DNA of 64,000 nt from Nostoc sp. NMS7 (GTDB lineage Bacteria; Cyanobacteriota; Cyanobacteriia; Cyanobacteriales; Nostocaceae): the NCBI RefSeq assembly GCF_017115085.1, contig NZ_JABXKJ010000231.1, positions 1 to 64,000 on the forward strand, written 5' to 3'. A model generated the notes under the pieces. That model searched no databases, was not told the origin of the DNA, and saw only the letters and a list, made by a program, of their open reading frames with translations. Every line of letters starts with the position of its first letter. Within the stretch, counting starts at the first letter, position 1. Both the position numbers and the translations under genes were made by a program. Below, piece after piece: positions 1-8,730 of this stretch.

Positions 1-12
1 ATAAAGCATTAA

Positions 13-321
13 ATTATTGACTGCATACCAAGTATCCATCAAAACTGTATCGAAAAGTTTGCCGAATCACAAGATAAAATAACAGAGCAAATAAACCAAT
101 ATATTAGTTCAATTTTTGAAAGCAAAATTAATTCATTCTCTGCTGTGATTGCACAAGCGATCGCACTTTACGAAAATCTCCTAGAACAGCAGGAAAAAGC
201 TCACAACGAAACTCTGGAACAACGTGAGGGTGAAAAGATGTGGATTTACCAAAAGCGCCAAGAACTTGAGCAAGTACAAAATCGGCTGGAAGTCATTCTC
301 AGTAAATGCGCCATTGTTTAA
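13..321 (+). pseudogene. C-terminal remnant of a dynamin-like GTPase (candidate)
   Basis: An open frame of about 102 codons runs from an in-frame TAA at 10-12 to the stop at 319-321 and has no ordinary start near its beginning (the first ATG is at 238). The predicted protein is helical. Its last third is rich in Glu, Gln and Lys, with segments such as LLEQQEKAHNETLEQ and KRQELEQVQNRLE, which resemble the tail of cyanobacterial dynamin-family proteins as I remember them. No GTPase motifs are present, because the window begins here and a stop lies just upstream. It is probably the end of a decayed or frameshifted gene lying left of the window. It could also be a short real gene starting at GTG 145. 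The family assignment is tentative. Confidence 0.4.
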
Positions 322-390
322 TCACATTCCTTTTGTAGCTAATCTCGCCTCATAATAAAGGAAGATTAAGCTGCACTCAGAAAACTCTCA

Positions 391-1068
391 ATGAGCAAGA
401 CTACCCTAAATTTAGTTGCAATATCTATCTTTCTCATCACCCTATCGGTACTGCTGGGGCCATTCTTAAACATATCACCGGCAGTCCCAGCGATCGCTAC
501 TTTCACCATCTTAGGCATAGCTACATTAGATAGTTTCAGCTTGCAAGGCAAGGGTGGTACTATCTTTATAGATTGGATTGCTGGTTTTTCAAGTGAACAC
601 CGCGATCGCATCGTCCACCACGAAGCCGGACATTTCTTGGTTGCTTACCTGTTGGGTATTCCCGTTACTGGCTACACACTCAGCGCTTGGGAAGCCTGGA
701 AACAGGGGCAACCTGGGCAAGGCGGCGTTAGCTTTGATGATCGCGAATTAGCATCTCAACTAGAAGTGGGTAAAATCAGTGCCCAAATGCTAGACCGCTA
801 CTGCACTCTTTGGATGGCGGGTATTGCTGCTGAAACCTTAGTTTTTAATAATGCTGAAGGTGGAGGTGATGATAAAAACAAGCTGATAGGAGTATTGACA
901 ATTTTAGGTTTTTCTGAATCAGTTTATCAGCAGAAACTGCGCTTTCATACCCTCCAGGCAAAAACCCTGCTGCAAGAAAATTGGTCTAGCTACGAGGCTT
1001 TAGTTAATGCCATGAGAGAACGCACTTCGGTAGAAGATTGTCATGCTGAGTTGGGAGTTAGGAGTTAG
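391..1068 (+). CDS. Membrane-anchored FtsH-type (M41) zinc protease domain protein without AAA ATPase
   Basis: The 225-residue protein has two hydrophobic segments at about 5-27 and 30-48. These are followed by a soluble domain with the zinc-protease signature HEAGH at 77-81 and an acidic GGGDD near 157-161, where the FtsH family carries its third zinc ligand. The roughly 200-residue AAA+ ATPase that normally precedes this protease domain is absent. It is therefore an M41-like peptidase or a non-proteolytic relative, acting at a membrane. Similar short ATP-dependent-Zn-protease-like proteins are known in cyanobacteria. The substrate is unknown. The ATG at 391 has no strong ribosome-binding site. 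The stop lies inside a GTTAGGA-type short repeat, so the last few residues (LGVRS) may derive from the repeat. Confidence 0.75.
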   Translation: MSKTTLNLVAISIFLITLSVLLGPFLNISPAVPAIATFTILGIATLDSFSLQGKGGTIFIDWIAGFSSEHRDRIVHHEAGHFLVAYLLGIPVTGYTLSAWEAWKQGQPGQGGVSFDDRELASQLEVGKISAQMLDRYCTLWMAGIAAETLVFNNAEGGGDDKNKLIGVLTILGFSESVYQQKLRFHTLQAKTLLQENWSSYEALVNAMRERTSVEDCHAELGVRS

Positions 1069-1337
1069 GAGTGAAGAATTATCTCGCTTGTCACCTAATT
1101 TCCGCCTTTTCCACGGGCGGAAATAATAGAAAAAATTTCGTTACAGTAGCCTAAGTACAACATTTCATTAATTCCTAGCGAATTCTCTGCGTGCCTCTGC
1201 GCTTCCCTCTGCGCCCCTACCCTGCGGGAAGGCGAAGCGCCTATGCGTTTAAATTTCAAACCTCAATTCGCCACGATTTTACGCAACGGTGTACTAAGAT
1301 ATTAAAATCTAAACTTCTGTGAAAAGCTAGAATCAGA
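1069..1337. other. Intergenic gap with hairpin and dispersed repeat
   Basis: The gap separates two convergent genes. It starts with GTTAGGAG-type repeat units. It contains a 9-bp inverted repeat (ATTTCCGCC at 1098-1106 and GGCGGAAAT at 1116-1124) that could terminate either neighbour, though it lacks a clear T run. It also contains a GC-rich dispersed repeat at about 1195-1245 (TGCGGGAAGGCGAAGCGCC). No coding potential is seen. Confidence 0.5.
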
Positions 1338-1538
1338 TTAATAACCTTCAATAGTGTAACCAGCAGCAACAATTACCTGTTTGATTGACTCTTCAGAAGC
1401 TGCGGATTCCACGGTGACAGTTTTAGCATTAACATCGACATCCACCTTCGCTTCAGGTTCCATAACATGTATAGATTCAGTAATTGTTTCTGCACATCCA
1501 TCACAAGCAATATTTGATACTTTTAGTTTTAGTGCCAT
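1338..1538 (-). CDS. Heavy-metal-associated (HMA) domain protein, copper-chaperone-like
   Basis: This 66-residue protein is a single HMA ferredoxin-like fold with the metal-binding motif CDGC at residues 12-15 after an initial beta strand (LKLKVSNIA). A conserved Gly-Tyr lies near the C-terminus. Stand-alone HMA proteins of this size carry Cu(I), or sometimes other soft metals, to P-type ATPases in the cytosol. No ATPase is encoded nearby, so the partner is unknown. The motif has an Asp where Atx1/CopZ-type chaperones usually have other small residues. The gene is alone and convergent with the upstream protease gene. Confidence 0.85.
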   Translation of the reverse strand: MALKLKVSNIACDGCAETITESIHVMEPEAKVDVDVNAKTVTVESAASEESIKQVIVAAGYTIEGY

Positions 1539-1787
1539 TTGTTACCTCAAGATGGAAATTTTCAATTATTTCTTCAGGATTAATCTTAATCATCAAAATG
1601 CGAGCGCGCATCCTGCCAGAGTAATGTAATGGTGTAAAAGCATCCTAATCACTGCATATAGCTCACCGACTGGCACAATTCGCTAGCAGTAATATGAAAC
1701 AAAATGCAAGAATATATAAAGCTATTTATGAAAATATCCTATCTAGTGCCGCTACGCGGAAATCTTAAAGTCAAAAGTTAAAAACCT

Positions 1788-4430
1788 ATGTCTTCAAATC
1801 CCCAGTACCTAAGCGGTAACGAAATTCGCAACATATTTCTCGACTTCTTTGCCCAACGGGATCACCAAATTCTCCCAAGTGCCTCCCTCGTGCCAGAAGA
1901 TCCAACCGTGCTGTTGACGATCGCGGGGATGTTACCATTTAAACCGATATTCTTAGGGCAGCGCACACCAGAATTTAAGCGGGCTACGACTTCGCAAAAG
2001 TGTATCCGCACCAACGACATCGAAAACGTCGGACGCACTAAACGGCATCACACGTTTTTTGAGATGCTGGGCAATTTCAGCTTTGGTGATTATTTTAAAG
2101 AACAAGCGATCGCTTGGGGTTGGGAAATTTCTACAGAAGTCTTTGGCTTTTCCCCCCAAAATCTAGTCGTCAGCGTTTTTGAAGATGATGATGAAGCCTT
2201 TGGAATTTGGCGCGATCAAATCGGTGTGCCGGTAGCGAGAATTAAACGCTTGGGCGAAGATGATAACTTTTGGGTATCTGGGCCAACTGGGCCTTGTGGC
2301 CCTTGTTCAGAAATATATTACGACTTCCACCCAGAACGCGGTGACGAAAATATAGATTTAGAAGACGATTCGCGGTTCATCGAGTTTTACAACCTCGTCT
2401 TCATGCAATATAACCGGGATGCATCAGGCAATTTAACGCCACTGCAAAATAAGAACATCGACACCGGCATGGGTTTGGATAGAATGGCGCAAATTCTCCA
2501 AAAAGTACCCAATAACTACGAAACTGACCTAATTTTCCCTATCATCCAAACAGCCGCCCAAATTGCTGGTGTTGATTACCACAAAAGTGATGAAAAAACC
2601 AAAACTTCCCTAAAAGTTATTGGTGATCACGTTCGTTCTGTCATCCACATGATTGCTGATGAAATTCGTGCTTCAAATGTGGGACGGGGTTATGTGCTGC
2701 GGCGATTAATTCGGCGGGTGGTGCGTCATGGGCGATTAATTGGGATTTCTGACGAATTTACCACCCAAGTTGCTGAAACTGCGATCGCTCTTTCAGAATC
2801 AGCTTACCCCAATGTCCGCCAACGGGAAGCAGCAATTAAAGCTGAGTTGCAACGCGAAGAATCGAATTTCCTCAGAACTCTGGATAGAGGTGAAAAACTT
2901 TTAGAAGAAATCATCCAAGAGGTTAAGCAGCAAGGGAAAACTTCTATTAGCGGTGAAAGCGCCTTTACTTTATATGACACCTACGGTTTCCCCCTAGAAC
3001 TTACACAAGAAGTTGCCGAGGAAAATCATCTGACAGTCGATGAAGCGGGATTTAATGCCGAAATGCAAAAACAGGTGGAACGTGCCAAAGCAGCACACGA
3101 AACCATTGATTTAACTGTGCAAGGTTCCCTCGACAAACTAGCAGAACACATCCAAGTCACCGAGTTTTTAGGCTATACCCAACCTGCGGCGACGGCGAAA
3201 GTCGAAGCGATATTAGTAGAAGGTGTTTCCCAAGAGGAAGCAGAGGCGGGGACAGAGGTGCAAATTGTCCTTGACAAAACGCCATTTTATGCTGAATCTG
3301 GGGGACAAATCGGCGATCGCGGTTATATCTCTGGTGATGGTATCGTAGTTCGGGTGGAAGACGTTAAAAAAGAATCTGATTTCTTTGTTCACTTCGGACG
3401 CATCGAACGCGGTACACTGCGCGTAGGCGATAATATTACAGCCCAAATTGATCCGGCTTGTCGGCGTCGCGCCCAAGCTAACCATACCGCAACGCACCTG
3501 CTACAAGCGGCGTTGAAGAAAATTGTTGATGATGGCATATCTCAAGCTGGTTCCCTGGTTTCCTTTGACAGGTTGCGCTTTGACTTCAACTGTCCCCGCG
3601 CGTTGACAGCCGAGGAAGTCCAACAAATTGAGGAACAGGTGAACACTTGGATTGCTGAAGCACATGCTGCAAAGGTGGAAGTATTACCTTTAGCAGAGGC
3701 GAAAGCTAGGGGGGCTGTTGCCATGTTCGGCGAAAAATACGGCGAGGAAGTGCGCGTAATTGACTTTCCTAGCGTATCAATGGAACTTTGCGGCGGGACT
3801 CATGTTAGTAATACTGCTGAAATCGGCGTATTTAAGATTATATCGGAGGCTGGTGTCGCTTCTGGAGTAAGGCGCATTGAAGCTGTTTCGGGGCCGGCAA
3901 TACTAGATTATCTCAATCTTCGGGATAAAGTAGTTAAAGATTTGAGCGATCGCTTTAAAGTTAAACCCGAAGAATTACCAGACAGAATCACAACTCTGCA
4001 AAGCGAACTCAGAACCAGCCAGAAGGAATTAGAAACCTTAAAGGTACAGTTAGCGATCGCCAAATCTGACAGCTTGCTGCAAACAGCCGAAACTGTAGGC
4101 GATTATAAAATTATTGTCGCTCAATTAGAAGATGTAGATCCAGAATCATTGAAAACCGCAGGCGAACGTTTACTGCAAAAAATCGGTAACGGTGCAGTGG
4201 TGCTGGGTTCTGTTCCCGAAGTAGGGAAAGTTAGCATAGTTGCAGCTTTTAGTCAAGAAGTGAACAAAAAAGGTTTGCAAGCTGGTAAATTTGTAAGTGC
4301 GATCGCTAAAATCTGTGGTGGTGGCGGCGGCGGAAGACCGAACTTAGCCCAAGCAGGCGGACGCGATGCGAGTAAATTACCAGAAGCGTTGCAACAAGCA
4401 CAAAGTGAGTTAAAGTCCGCGTTAAGTTAA
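1788..4430 (+). CDS. alaS: Alanine--tRNA ligase
   Basis: Full-length (880 residues) cytosolic alanyl-tRNA synthetase, which charges tRNA-Ala. The class II catalytic core is at the N-terminus, with the family motif TSQKCIRTNDIENVG around residues 67-82. The editing domain has the zinc-binding pairs HTATH at 566-570 and CGGTH at 668-672, so the Ser/Gly-clearing site looks intact. The C-terminal coiled-coil and C-Ala domain ends with the glycine-rich GGGGGGRPNLAQAGG. Length is typical for bacteria. The gene is monocistronic here. Downstream lies a GC-rich repeat (4440-4475) with a hairpin of the form CCCCTCC...GGAGGGG that may help terminate transcription. Confidence 0.98.
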   Translation: MSSNPQYLSGNEIRNIFLDFFAQRDHQILPSASLVPEDPTVLLTIAGMLPFKPIFLGQRTPEFKRATTSQKCIRTNDIENVGRTKRHHTFFEMLGNFSFGDYFKEQAIAWGWEISTEVFGFSPQNLVVSVFEDDDEAFGIWRDQIGVPVARIKRLGEDDNFWVSGPTGPCGPCSEIYYDFHPERGDENIDLEDDSRFIEFYNLVFMQYNRDASGNLTPLQNKNIDTGMGLDRMAQILQKVPNNYETDLIFPIIQTAAQIAGVDYHKSDEKTKTSLKVIGDHVRSVIHMIADEIRASNVGRGYVLRRLIRRVVRHGRLIGISDEFTTQVAETAIALSESAYPNVRQREAAIKAELQREESNFLRTLDRGEKLLEEIIQEVKQQGKTSISGESAFTLYDTYGFPLELTQEVAEENHLTVDEAGFNAEMQKQVERAKAAHETIDLTVQGSLDKLAEHIQVTEFLGYTQPAATAKVEAILVEGVSQEEAEAGTEVQIVLDKTPFYAESGGQIGDRGYISGDGIVVRVEDVKKESDFFVHFGRIERGTLRVGDNITAQIDPACRRRAQANHTATHLLQAALKKIVDDGISQAGSLVSFDRLRFDFNCPRALTAEEVQQIEEQVNTWIAEAHAAKVEVLPLAEAKARGAVAMFGEKYGEEVRVIDFPSVSMELCGGTHVSNTAEIGVFKIISEAGVASGVRRIEAVSGPAILDYLNLRDKVVKDLSDRFKVKPEELPDRITTLQSELRTSQKELETLKVQLAIAKSDSLLQTAETVGDYKIIVAQLEDVDPESLKTAGERLLQKIGNGAVVLGSVPEVGKVSIVAAFSQEVNKKGLQAGKFVSAIAKICGGGGGGRPNLAQAGGRDASKLPEALQQAQSELKSALS

Positions 4431-4499
4431 CCTTTGTCTCCCCTCCTCCCTTGCGGGGAGGGGCTGGGGGTGAGGTGCAATAACTGTGGGAATCATCAC

Positions 4500-4994
4500 C
4501 TAAACCATCTCAAACTCTAATTGATGACTCTTGAGAAAATCATGAGTGAAATGATCCACCATATTTGTATCAGCTAATTCCAAATTATAAAAATCCACAG
4601 CTTCATGGTCAAAATAGGGTCCAGCGTGCCAAGTACCCTGATGTAGCTTGATAAAACAATTCCCCGGAATGCGGAAAGCAGCAATCTCTTCTAATGCTGG
4701 TTCATTCACATCATTATCTGGAGGACAAACTGCAATTAACCAATCTTTCCCTGACAAAGAACCCAGACATTGAGTGCATTGCACATGGCGAGTAATTTTG
4801 TGAAACTTTCGCCCGTTCTTCTCCAACCGCATAAGATAAAATCGTGGAATCCCGTTTTGCAGGTTTAACTGAGCATCTTCCACATCGTAAACTTTGCCAT
4901 CAAGACTAGCAAAAATCACCTGTCCATAACGCCGAAACTTTTCAGAAGTCACCCATTCTGCCTGCAATTGTTGCACTGTCTTTGATATGCTCAT
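4500..4994 (-). CDS. Ureidoglycolate lyase/hydrolase-like (AllA family) cupin protein
   Basis: The protein of about 164 residues has the one-domain cupin fold of the AllA family, with segments such as FRIPGNCFIKLHQGTWHAGPYF and DFYNLELADTN carrying the putative metal or substrate residues. AllA enzymes release urea and glyoxylate from ureidoglycolate in allantoin degradation. No other purine-degradation gene is nearby, so the physiological substrate in this organism is inferred only. The frame is open back to a TTG at 5036, but the ATG at 4994 (MSISKTVQQLQAEW) is the better start because homology-like sequence begins there. Confidence 0.75.
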   Translation of the reverse strand: MSISKTVQQLQAEWVTSEKFRRYGQVIFASLDGKVYDVEDAQLNLQNGIPRFYLMRLEKNGRKFHKITRHVQCTQCLGSLSGKDWLIAVCPPDNDVNEPALEEIAAFRIPGNCFIKLHQGTWHAGPYFDHEAVDFYNLELADTNMVDHFTHDFLKSHQLEFEMV

Positions 4995-5094
4995 ATCAAA
5001 TCTTTGAGAGAGATTACTTAGGTTTATTTTCCCCAAAAATAACCAATGATTATTAATTGTAAATTAATAATTACACAATTCAATTATGAATTAT

Positions 5095-6114
5095 TTAGCT
5101 AGCTAGATAACTACGTACTTGTTCCTTTTGGCGTCGGAGGAGACTGAGAGCTTTTTGCTCTATCTGACGCACGCGTTCTCGACTAATGCCCATGCGATCG
5201 CCAATCTGTGCTAAAGAAAGTTCATAGCCATCACTCAGACCAAAGCGCAAGGTTAATATTTCTCGCTGCTGGGGAGACAGCTTTGCCAGCAAGTCTTGTA
5301 AATCTTCGTGGAGAGATTCTTCAACGGCATAGTCTTCGGGAGAAGGGCCATCATCTTCCAGTATGTCCTGCAATTCTGTATCTTGTTGTTCACCAACTCG
5401 CGCCTCCAAGGAGAAGGGTTGACGGGCCAGGTACAAACACTCTCGAACTTGGCTGGGTGTCAAAGATAAGGCGTTAGCAATTTCACCACTAGTGGGAACG
5501 CGACCCAGCTGTTGGGATAATTCTCGCTGCACCCGTTTAATTTTGTTCAGTTTCTCAAAGACGTGGATAGGTAAACGAATTGTACGTCCTTGTTGAGCGA
5601 TCGCTCGGGTGATTCCTTGACGAATCCACCAGTAAGCGTAGGTAGAAAACTTATAACCAAGAGCCGGATCAAATTTATCCACCCCTCGCTCTAAACCCAA
5701 AGTCCCTTCTTGAATTAGATCCATAAATTCCAAGTTGCGGTGCTGGTATTTCTTCGCCACTGCTACCACTAACCGGAGATTAGCCTGAATCATTTTCTGC
5801 TTGGCTTGGTGTCCTAAATTTAGCTGTTGCTCTAACACCTCAACACTTAACCCCACCTGCTCTGCCCATTCTGGCAGCGTCGGTTGGTGATTTAATTTCA
5901 CAGCCAATTCTTCCTTGGCAGCTAGTAAATTCATCATCTGCTGCACTTGTTGGGCAAAAATAACCTCTTGTTCACGAGTCAACAAATCTACACGCCCGAT
6001 CTCTTGCAGATAACTACGCACAATATCATCTGTAACTCGAGGTTTTTTATCTGCGGCTAAAGTTTTTTTCTTCGTTTTTTGAACTTCGGTATGTGGAGAT
6101 GTTGAGTTGCTCAT
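5095..6114 (-). CDS. RNA polymerase sigma factor, group 2 sigma-70 (SigB/SigD/SigE type)
   Basis: This 339-residue sigma factor has region 1.2 at about 27-60, region 2 at about 107-180 (including the -10-binding WWIRQGITRAIAQQGRTIR segment), region 3 at 185-260 and region 4 with its helix-turn-helix at about 299-325 (SLAQIGDRMGISRERVRQ). It lacks the long N-terminal region 1.1 of a principal sigma. That places it among the non-essential group 2 factors that adjust cyanobacterial transcription to nitrogen, carbon, light or stress. The Lys-rich, low-complexity N-terminus fits this class. Which paralogue it is cannot be decided from sequence reading alone. It is transcribed away from the intergenic region at 6115-6440. 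Confidence 0.93.
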   Translation of the reverse strand: MSNSTSPHTEVQKTKKKTLAADKKPRVTDDIVRSYLQEIGRVDLLTREQEVIFAQQVQQMMNLLAAKEELAVKLNHQPTLPEWAEQVGLSVEVLEQQLNLGHQAKQKMIQANLRLVVAVAKKYQHRNLEFMDLIQEGTLGLERGVDKFDPALGYKFSTYAYWWIRQGITRAIAQQGRTIRLPIHVFEKLNKIKRVQRELSQQLGRVPTSGEIANALSLTPSQVRECLYLARQPFSLEARVGEQQDTELQDILEDDGPSPEDYAVEESLHEDLQDLLAKLSPQQREILTLRFGLSDGYELSLAQIGDRMGISRERVRQIEQKALSLLRRQKEQVRSYLAS

Positions 6115-6464
6115 GGTTATTTGCTCTTCTGTAACCTCATCAATTTATTGGTATCAAGTCTAGATATTCAAACCCGTAGCCATTTCACACTGCTAATCGA
6201 TCAATTGGCACATACTGATGAATTCTGGTCTATGATACATTACAAGTCAATTGTTGGAGATAAAAAACCCAAAATCAACCCACCCCTTAATACTAACATC
6301 ATCACCACTTACAAATCAATTACCCAAAGTATCATCAGCATATCTTTTGAAGTAATTACACTTTTTGATTATTGAACTTTGCATATTTTCAAACACAATT
6401 ATGTCGAATTTAATTATCCAATATAGTTTAATACAGTTCAGTTAAGCATTTCTTCCTTCTCTTC

Positions 6465-6650
6465 CTTTTGGTGCGGACGCTGCGCGTAGCTTGCTTCTCT
6501 GTAGGAGTATGCGTTCTTCTCTAGAGACGCTACGCCTTGGCAGAAGCCTCTCGTAGAGATTGCTTGCGGTAGCCTGCGGCAAGCCCTCCAGGTTCAGCAG
6601 TCGCTCATGGGGAAACCCCCAAGACTGCGCTGCTTCACCGCTTTGCATCT
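6465..6650. repeat. GC-rich dispersed repeat block
   Basis: This segment is made of overlapping copies of short elements found elsewhere in the window, such as GACGCTGCGCGTAGC and CCTCTCGTAGAGATTGC, and is much richer in GC than its surroundings. An open frame on the minus strand (6442-6648) is only a by-product of the repeat. Confidence 0.6.
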
Positions 6651-7035
6651 ACGTTAAAAAAATTGACTTTGACAAAGAGTTAAGCTTTAACTCAACTATT
6701 GCAATATAGTTCTTGGAAAAAATGAAGAATTGACCGAGCAACGATTTCATTACCTAAGAGACAAATTACTAACAGCAAATACCAACATAATTCCGAATTA
6801 TTAAACCACAGATTTTTTTAAGTGTTAATAGTCTGGTGATCCTTCCATGTAATTCTGATTAAATGGAATTGATTAAATATAAAATGGACATTCTTTACCT
6901 CTAATTTTTTGCTAGATAATCTAATCATATCAAGCTGGGTACGTAGCGGGCGATCGCTAACCATCAAAGTAAGCACTTTTCATCCTCCCTTGCTCAAGAA
7001 TAGCTTTCTTTAGGAGTCCGGTCAAATACTTGTAA

Positions 7036-7257
7036 TTAAGGATTTAGGATGACAAAGACGCAGGTATCTGGGACAATTGCACTTGTGTCATCCTGCACGC
7101 AGACATCTGCATTGGATGCGGTATTGTCAAAATAATTACTCCTGGAGACATTTTCGTGACTAAAAGTAGTAACAGTGGTAACATTAGCACCAAGGATAAT
7201 ACTTGGCAAGACAGCAACACCCGCATTGCTAAAACACGTATGGGTGTGCGTCCATGA
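7036..7257 (+). pseudogene. Decayed open frame of unknown origin
   Basis: A frame of about 73 codons without a start follows an in-frame TAG and ends at TGA 7255-7257. It encodes a stretch such as CVILHADICIGCGIV followed by TKSSNSGNISTKDNTWQDSN. The first part faintly recalls a left-handed beta-helix acyltransferase, which would suit the polysaccharide genes next door, but the match is weak. It may be non-coding. Confidence 0.15.
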
Positions 7258-8640
7258 ATTTTATTACATAGTTAGGTTAATTCGTGCCTACCTACTTACA
7301 TACATTTTCAAGAAGTCGAAAGCTTTGCCTTGAATCTAGTTTAGTGCCTCAGCCTCAGCATGATGTTTTCCTGGTACCTGCGTGTATCCTGTTAATCGTG
7401 GCTAGTTCCGTCAATAAAACTCCAGCCTGATTGGGATAGTGAAACGGCTCCTTTAGAGCACGCCTGTTGTCATGGGAACATTCTATTAGTTGGCATAGCC
7501 ACTCTGGGGGAGAGCGAGTGCACTAATCACAACGACTAAGATGATGGAAGAGGATTTCATCATTCGATTTATTAACATTTAATGTCAGTTTAATAATTAA
7601 AATTAGCTAGATACAAAAACCAAAAAATCCCAGCCTACTTTGAGTACCTCAGATTAACACAGCTAGTAAGAAGTACAGGTAAACTTCATTAAAAATCTAG
7701 TAAAGTTTAGTCAGATGTAGAAGTTTATCTGGGAGCAGGCAGTTGAGCAATCCCTGCTCTAACCACCTCACTATTTGACACTGCCTATTATCTACTTCCT
7801 GCTGTAACTGTGCTAACTTATATTCATTCTGTTAACCTTATTAATAAGTAGGTCGGCGTAAAAATTTGTCGTTGGCATAAAGCAGAAGGCAGATAGAACT
7901 TCTAGCGTCTGAAGCCAGCGCTCGAACTTCAACGAGGCAGGATAGAAGAGGGTTGTAGCCTAGTTTATCAATCTTTGAGAGAGTTTGGTTTTATTGTGCC
8001 AACTTACTTACTAGCCGTTTATCTCTCATGCGTCTTCTCATCCAGTTACACAGATAAGACAACATATATACCGATCACAAATCTTTACAAATTTCATCCT
8101 AAAATCACACAATCTTAGTATTACCAGTCCCGTATCGCTCTCAAAATTGACTATTATTTCAGAGCCAGAATTAATTCTTGCTGAAAGCTTTTTAAACAGC
8201 TTACATCAATATCCATCCAGTCTTTCCAAGTGTTTTTTTAACTGCCCAAAGCCTCACTCTGAAGTGGTTCCATTCCTTGTAGGCTGGCACAATTGCTCTA
8301 TTCCTTACCGTTAAGCCATTAATTTATCTTGTCTTTTCACAATCAGCGAATCTACTGCCATGTATGAATTGTTTGTAAAGTTATTCAATTAAGTCTTTTT
8401 ACATAATATGATGTTGAGTATTAGATTACTAATCACTAATTGCATCAGTAATAACACAAAGCTAAGTTAACCAAAAAAAATGGTCAGCCTCTAAGTAAGA
8501 GAAAAAGTTGTCAGTTATCCTATTTTTGCTGTCAGGATAATATCAAGCAAGATCAGTTAAAATTGCGACTGATAAAACTATTAGTTTGTTTCAGATATTG
8601 AACAACCCCAGCAAAAATGTATTAGCTGACAATTAACGCA

Positions 8641-8690
8641 AATATTACCATCGGTAAGTAGACTACAGTGCTACTGTCGGTAAAATATTG
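8641..8690 (+). promoter_or_regulatory. Nested inverted and direct repeats upstream of the polysaccharide operon (candidate operator)
   Basis: Forty to ninety bases before the first polysaccharide gene there are two direct copies of CGGTAA (8652-8657 and 8678-8683), enclosing the inverted repeat ACAGT-gct-ACTGT (8665-8677). AATATTACC and GGTAAAATATT flank the whole. The symmetry suggests a protein-binding site. No known regulator motif was recognised. Confidence 0.3.
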
Positions 8691-8730
8691 AGAAAAATCT
8701 GCTGTAAGTAAATAATCTTCTTTTATAAAA

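Larger units (their letters stand above)
6376..8730. other. Long gene-poor region upstream of the exopolysaccharide cluster
   Basis: About 2.35 kb without a convincing gene. It holds a GC-rich dispersed repeat block (about 6465-6650), AT-rich unique DNA, and one decayed-looking open frame at 7036-7257 (see its entry). The 3' end carries the leader of the first polysaccharide gene. No tRNA or known riboswitch was recognised. Such a long leader-like gap is unusual next to otherwise dense gene order. Confidence 0.6.

Noticed and set aside
6121..6375. 84-codon plus-strand open frame divergent from the sigma factor gene
   Set aside because: No family resemblance, no ribosome-binding site and irregular composition. 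It is more likely promoter DNA of the sigma factor gene.
6442..6648. 68-codon minus-strand open frame
   Set aside because: It consists entirely of dispersed GC-rich repeat sequence.
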